Shown: in pieces, positions 7,161-9,569 of the stretch | Numbering within the stretch: position 1 is the first letter of the stretch | Layout of the letters: every line of letters starts with the position of its first letter | From: JBGTIS01 sp041745535 | Lineage (GTDB): Bacteria; Bacteroidota; Bacteroidia; Cytophagales; Cyclobacteriaceae | Assembly: GCA_041745535.1 (NCBI GenBank) | Contig: JBGTIS010000390.1 | Span: forward strand, 1-9,569 | Direction: 5' to 3' | DNA: 9,569 nucleotides | Translations under genes and position numbers: made by a program | The notes under the pieces: generated by a model | What the model saw: only the letters and a program-made list of their open reading frames with translations | What the model was told of the DNA's origin: nothing | Database searches by the model: none

Positions 7161-7224
7161 TCGGAAGTCGGGAGTCGGAAGTTTTTTAGCTTCGGACTCC
7201 CGACTCCGGTCTTCCATCTTCCAC
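7161..7224. repeat. Palindromic repeat built of 7-bp units (TCGGAAG family)
   Basis: The left side is three tandem heptamers: TCGGAAG, TCGGGAG, TCGGAAG (7161-7181). After the 8-base loop TTTTTTAG (7182-7189), five inverted heptamers follow: CTTCGGA, CTCCCGA, CTCCGGT, CTTCCAT, CTTCCAC (7190-7224), decaying away from the centre. The inner 16-bp arms (7166-7181 and 7190-7205) pair at 15 of 16 positions, a strong potential hairpin. The right end lies 20 bp before the barrel start codon. From memory, similar TCGGAAG-type repeats are scattered between genes in several Bacteroidota genomes, which would make this an interspersed element; this could not be checked here. Confidence 0.7.
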
Positions 7225-7244
7225 CCTTTGCAAAGTCAAAAATC

Positions 7245-8390
7245 ATGAAACACCTGTTTACTATTGTTTTTATTATTTCCCTGTTTTTCCACCCCATTAC
7301 TAAGGTAAAGGCACAGGGTTGTGTGGCCATCCGGTCGTTTTCCGGGTGTAGTGGCGGTATTGGCGGCGGAGCCGTGCCGCAACAAGGCGAATGGCTGGCA
7401 GGCGCTAATTTCCGGTACTTCAAATCTTACAAACATTTCAGAGGAACGCACCAGGAGAAAGAAAGGGTGGCCAATGGTACGGAGGTGGTCAATCATTCTT
7501 ACTTTCTGGATGTATCGGTTACCCATTCCTTTACCAACCGACTGTATGGCAGCGTAACCATCCCTGTGGTGTATCACGAACGTTCTTCCATGTACGAACA
7601 TGGGGGTAATCCGCCCAATGGCTTAGGCGAAAGGCACAACACCTATGCCTATGGGTTGGCTGATATCAGGGTTGGCGCCGGCTACTGGTTGCTAAATCCG
7701 GTTAAGCATACAAAGGGCAATCTGGCCGTAGCTTTGGGTCTGAAATTCCCCACTGGAAATGCTAAAGCCAAAGATACTTTTTATAACCAGGGCGACGAAC
7801 GCAATCAGGATGTGGAAAAGGCTGTGGACCAGTCCATACAACCCGGCGATGGCGGTTTGGGCGTAACCATTGAAGCGCAGGGATACCGCACCCTTTCTGA
7901 TAAATTTGTGCTGAATGCCAGTTTGTATTATCTGGTCAATCCACGCGAAACGAATGGTACCATGACCATTTTTGGCACCAGTGAACTATCCGTACCCGAC
8001 CAGTATGCCATTCGGATTGGCGCTACTTATCTGTCACCGGTGCATGGCCTGAGTTTTTATCTGGGCATGCGCGACGAAGGTATTCCTGCCACTGATCTGG
8101 TGGGGGGAAGTGATGGTTTCCGGCGGCCCGGTTATGTAATTTCTGTAGAACCCGGCGTGAATTACGCGGCAGGTAATTTTATTGCGAGCCTGAATGTACC
8201 GGTAGCCATTGAGCGCAACCGTACACAAAGTTATCAGGATAAAAAAGCTACAGCGGCTACCGGCGAATACCGGCATGGCGACGCGGCCTTTGCCGATTAC
8301 CTGATTAATGCCAGCCTGGTGTTCCGGCTGGGAGGCAAATCAGCTCCTATGCGGCACGATACGCCCATGATTGAATTTGATCAGCAATAG
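7245..8390 (+). CDS. Exported, probable outer-membrane beta-barrel protein
   Basis: A 381-residue protein with a clear signal peptide (MKHLF, hydrophobic core 5-15, probable cleavage after V-K-A at 23). The mature part is a succession of alternating amphipathic segments separated by polar, Gly/Asn/Asp-rich loops: for example 50-60, 85-95, 101-110, 136-149, 158-168, 206-214, 221-231, 254-263, 267-275, 297-308, 311-320 and 352-361. This pattern indicates a transmembrane beta-barrel, loosely like the MetA/phenol-degradation-type transporter barrels. The mature N-terminus has two cysteines (C26 and C35) in a Gly/Ser-rich stretch. The last strand ends V-F-R-L-G-G and is followed by a polar tail of about 18 residues. 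The start has no Shine-Dalgarno sequence. The gene diverges from the two-component operon, which might regulate it, and converges on the GNAT gene with a 6-base gap. Substrate or partner unknown. Confidence 0.8.
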   Translation: MKHLFTIVFIISLFFHPITKVKAQGCVAIRSFSGCSGGIGGGAVPQQGEWLAGANFRYFKSYKHFRGTHQEKERVANGTEVVNHSYFLDVSVTHSFTNRLYGSVTIPVVYHERSSMYEHGGNPPNGLGERHNTYAYGLADIRVGAGYWLLNPVKHTKGNLAVALGLKFPTGNAKAKDTFYNQGDERNQDVEKAVDQSIQPGDGGLGVTIEAQGYRTLSDKFVLNASLYYLVNPRETNGTMTIFGTSELSVPDQYAIRIGATYLSPVHGLSFYLGMRDEGIPATDLVGGSDGFRRPGYVISVEPGVNYAAGNFIASLNVPVAIERNRTQSYQDKKATAATGEYRHGDAAFADYLINASLVFRLGGKSAPMRHDTPMIEFDQQ

Positions 8391-8396
8391 GCAGGC

Positions 8397-8855
8397 TTAT
8401 TCGAGGTGGGGCGTGTGGCTTTTGGTGAATTCCCATTCCCAGACGTTACCATCCTCTTCATCCCAGATAGTGCCCAACAATTTAAATCCGTTTTTCCGCA
8501 ATATACTTCCCGATTCATTGTTTTCGGGTAAGGTACGGGCAGTAATGCGGATAGCGGGGTCTGTTTGAAGCGAGAGTTGTACCAACAGACGGCATATTTC
8601 AGTGCCTACGCCCTGGTACCGGTATTGCGGAAAGGTGCCATAGGCAATTTCCACCTTACCTGCATGGGGCTTCCCTTTGAAGGCAGCACTCCCGACCAGT
8701 TTACCATCCAACCTTGCATAGTACCCAATCCAAGGCGGATCAAAACCTGCTTTTTCGTAAAAGGCTACACACATATAAATGCTTTCCTGGCAAACAGGAT
8801 GCATAGTAAACTCCCTGTTTTCTGCCAGGGTCATTTTAATTGGAAGTAATTCCAT
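8397..8855 (-). CDS. GNAT-family N-acetyltransferase
   Basis: A 152-residue single-domain protein of the GCN5-related N-acetyltransferase superfamily, expected to transfer acetyl from acetyl-CoA to an amine in the cytoplasm. The acetyl-CoA pyrophosphate loop is visible as R79-Y-Q-G82-V-G84-T85, after the strand V-E-I-A-Y-G-T-F. Residues 112-124 (N-N-E-S-G-S-I-L-R-K-N-G-F) match the late GNAT motif seen in RimJ/RimL-like and similar enzymes. The preceding strand Y-A-R-L-D-G-K-L-V-G-S-A-A-F is also typical. The substrate cannot be told from sequence. The chosen ATG at 8855 lies 27 bases downstream of the CvfB-like stop codon on the same strand, so the two are likely co-transcribed. A second Met at residue 8 is a possible alternative start. 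Confidence 0.88.
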   Translation of the reverse strand: MELLPIKMTLAENREFTMHPVCQESIYMCVAFYEKAGFDPPWIGYYARLDGKLVGSAAFKGKPHAGKVEIAYGTFPQYRYQGVGTEICRLLVQLSLQTDPAIRITARTLPENNESGSILRKNGFKLLGTIWDEEDGNVWEWEFTKSHTPHLE

Positions 8856-8882
8856 TTTACTTCAAAAGTTAATGTTATCAGG

Positions 8883-9569
8883 CTATGCCTTAGACCGGTA
8901 GATGCCATCTGCCTTCAGCAGTACCAGTTTCTGCTTGTACAAAGTACCGAGCGATTTTTTGAATAACTTCTTACTGATGCCGAACTCTTCTCTGATGCGG
9001 TTCGGGTCGCTGTTATCGGTAAAAGGCAGAAAGCCATTGTTTTTTTCCAGTTTATCAAGAATCTTCAGGGCATTGGGTTCTATGCGCTGGTGGCCTATCG
9101 GATTAAGACTGACGTCTATTTTTCCATCCTCTCTGATGGGCTTCACATACCCTTTGAGCTGTTGACCAGGACTGAGCGGTTTATGTACCTCGTTTTTGTA
9201 TACCAGTCCGGCGTAAGTCCGATTGATAATGACCTGGTATCCCAAATCGTGTTCGGCATACACCAGCAGATCAACCTCCTGGCCCTTCTGGATATGTTCG
9301 TCTGCTTCCTGTTTCAGAAAAGGAACAAGTTTGGTGGAACCCACCAGCCTGTGGGTCAGTTTGTCAAGATACATATACACCACATAGCTGTGGCCTGGCC
9401 TTAATCGGGCGGCCTGATTGCGAAAGGGGATAAATAAATCTTTCGGCATTCCCCAATCGCAGAAAGCGCCGATTTTAGTAACCTCCTTTACCTGCAGGTA
9501 AGCGAACTCTCCCACGGTAAGCAGGGGCGTTTCGGTAGTGGCGACATTCCGGTCATCAGAATCGCAATA
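8883..9569 (-). CDS. CvfB-like S1 / winged-helix RNA-binding protein, N-terminus beyond the right edge
   Basis: The minus-strand frame stays open to the right edge, giving 228 visible residues and the true C-terminus. CvfB (YitL) relatives are about 280 residues, so roughly 50 N-terminal residues are missing. The GTG at 9513-9515 is not the start: the 18 codons upstream encode D-D-R-N-V-A-T-T-E-T-P-L-L-T, which matches the family's conserved region just before V-G-E-F-A-Y-L. The next part (K-I-G-A-F-C-D-W-G-M-P-K-D-L-F-I-P-F) is an S1-type strand pattern. Another S1-like segment follows (L-G-Y-Q-V-I-I-N-R-T-Y-A-G-L-V-Y), then G-Y-V-K-P-I-R-E-D-G-K-I-D-V-S-L. The last 60 or so residues (F-L-P-F-T-D-N-S-D-P, F-G-I-S-K-K-L-F-K-K-S-L-G-T-L-Y-K) form the family's C-terminal winged helix. 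The Staphylococcus homologue binds RNA and affects virulence-factor expression; the role here is not known. Confidence 0.9.
   Translation of the reverse strand, partial: YCDSDDRNVATTETPLLTVGEFAYLQVKEVTKIGAFCDWGMPKDLFIPFRNQAARLRPGHSYVVYMYLDKLTHRLVGSTKLVPFLKQEADEHIQKGQEVDLLVYAEHDLGYQVIINRTYAGLVYKNEVHKPLSPGQQLKGYVKPIREDGKIDVSLNPIGHQRIEPNALKILDKLEKNNGFLPFTDNSDPNRIREEFGISKKLFKKSLGTLYKQKLVLLKADGIYRSKA

Larger units (their letters stand above)
6931..7244. other. Divergent intergenic region between kinase and barrel genes
   Basis: This 314-bp non-coding, AT-rich stretch must hold the promoters for both the minus-strand two-component operon and the plus-strand barrel gene. It contains three phased TAACT repeats (7063-7089), a poly-T run (7050-7057) and the 7-bp-unit palindrome (7161-7224), listed separately. 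I saw no small open frame with coding character here. Confidence 0.7.

Noticed and set aside
7236..7601. Minus-strand open frame opposite the start of the barrel gene.
   Set aside because: It is antisense to a well-supported signal peptide and barrel and has no recognisable features.
8883..9515. A complete 210-residue S1 protein starting at GTG 9515.
   Set aside because: The frame continues upstream with conserved CvfB sequence to the window edge, so the GTG codon is internal.

Overview
The window looks like a chromosomal stretch from a member of the Bacteroidota, probably a Cytophagales-like bacterium. This rests on protein families and on translation signals. The families are a Lacal_2735-type small protein, an RprX/RprY-like two-component system with the Bacteroidota-style K-N-D-F-I-N-N-L-T-H-E-I-K-T-P H-box region, a large PVC-type haem-binding lipoprotein and a CvfB-like S1 protein. 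None of the assigned start codons is preceded by a convincing, well-spaced Shine-Dalgarno sequence, as is usual in that phylum. Coding DNA is of moderate GC, whereas the left edge (about 1-395) is much more AT-rich.

Layout, left to right. (1) Positions 1-245 (-) hold the 5' part of an unrecognised AT-rich gene running off the left edge. (2) Positions 398-4255 (-) encode a 1285-residue predicted lipoprotein that fuses a PmoA-like/DUF6807 domain, a PVC-type dehydrogenase beta-propeller, a HEAT-type helical region and a C-terminal c-type cytochrome domain (CGPCH). (3) Just upstream of it on the same strand, 4438-4648 holds a small secreted-protein gene that looks frameshifted. (4) 4748-4930 (+) encodes a small Lacal_2735/DUF6435 protein. 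(5) 4940-6930 (-) is a histidine kinase/response regulator operon with stop and start codons overlapping as TGATG. (6) Diverging from it, 7245-8390 (+) encodes an exported, probably outer-membrane beta-barrel protein. (7) 8397-8855 (-) encodes a GNAT acetyltransferase and 8883-9569 (-) a CvfB-like S1/winged-helix RNA-binding protein whose N-terminus lies beyond the right edge; these two are probably co-transcribed.

The intergenic spaces carry the structure the genes do not explain. There is a perfect 8-bp inverted repeat in the leader of the large lipoprotein gene. A perfect 16-bp palindrome lies between the broken small gene and the Lacal_2735 gene. The divergent kinase/barrel region holds three helically phased TAACT repeats and a palindrome built from 7-bp units. 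The phased repeats suit an OmpR-family regulator, so the two-component system may control itself and perhaps the divergent barrel gene; this is inference. The large lipoprotein implies periplasmic or surface oxidation of a carbohydrate-like substrate with electrons passed to its own haem; the substrate cannot be read from sequence.

No tRNA, rRNA, insertion sequence or CRISPR array was seen. I did not find a clearly novel multi-gene system. The best leads are the small frameshifted secreted gene, the period-7 palindrome and the four-module lipoprotein.
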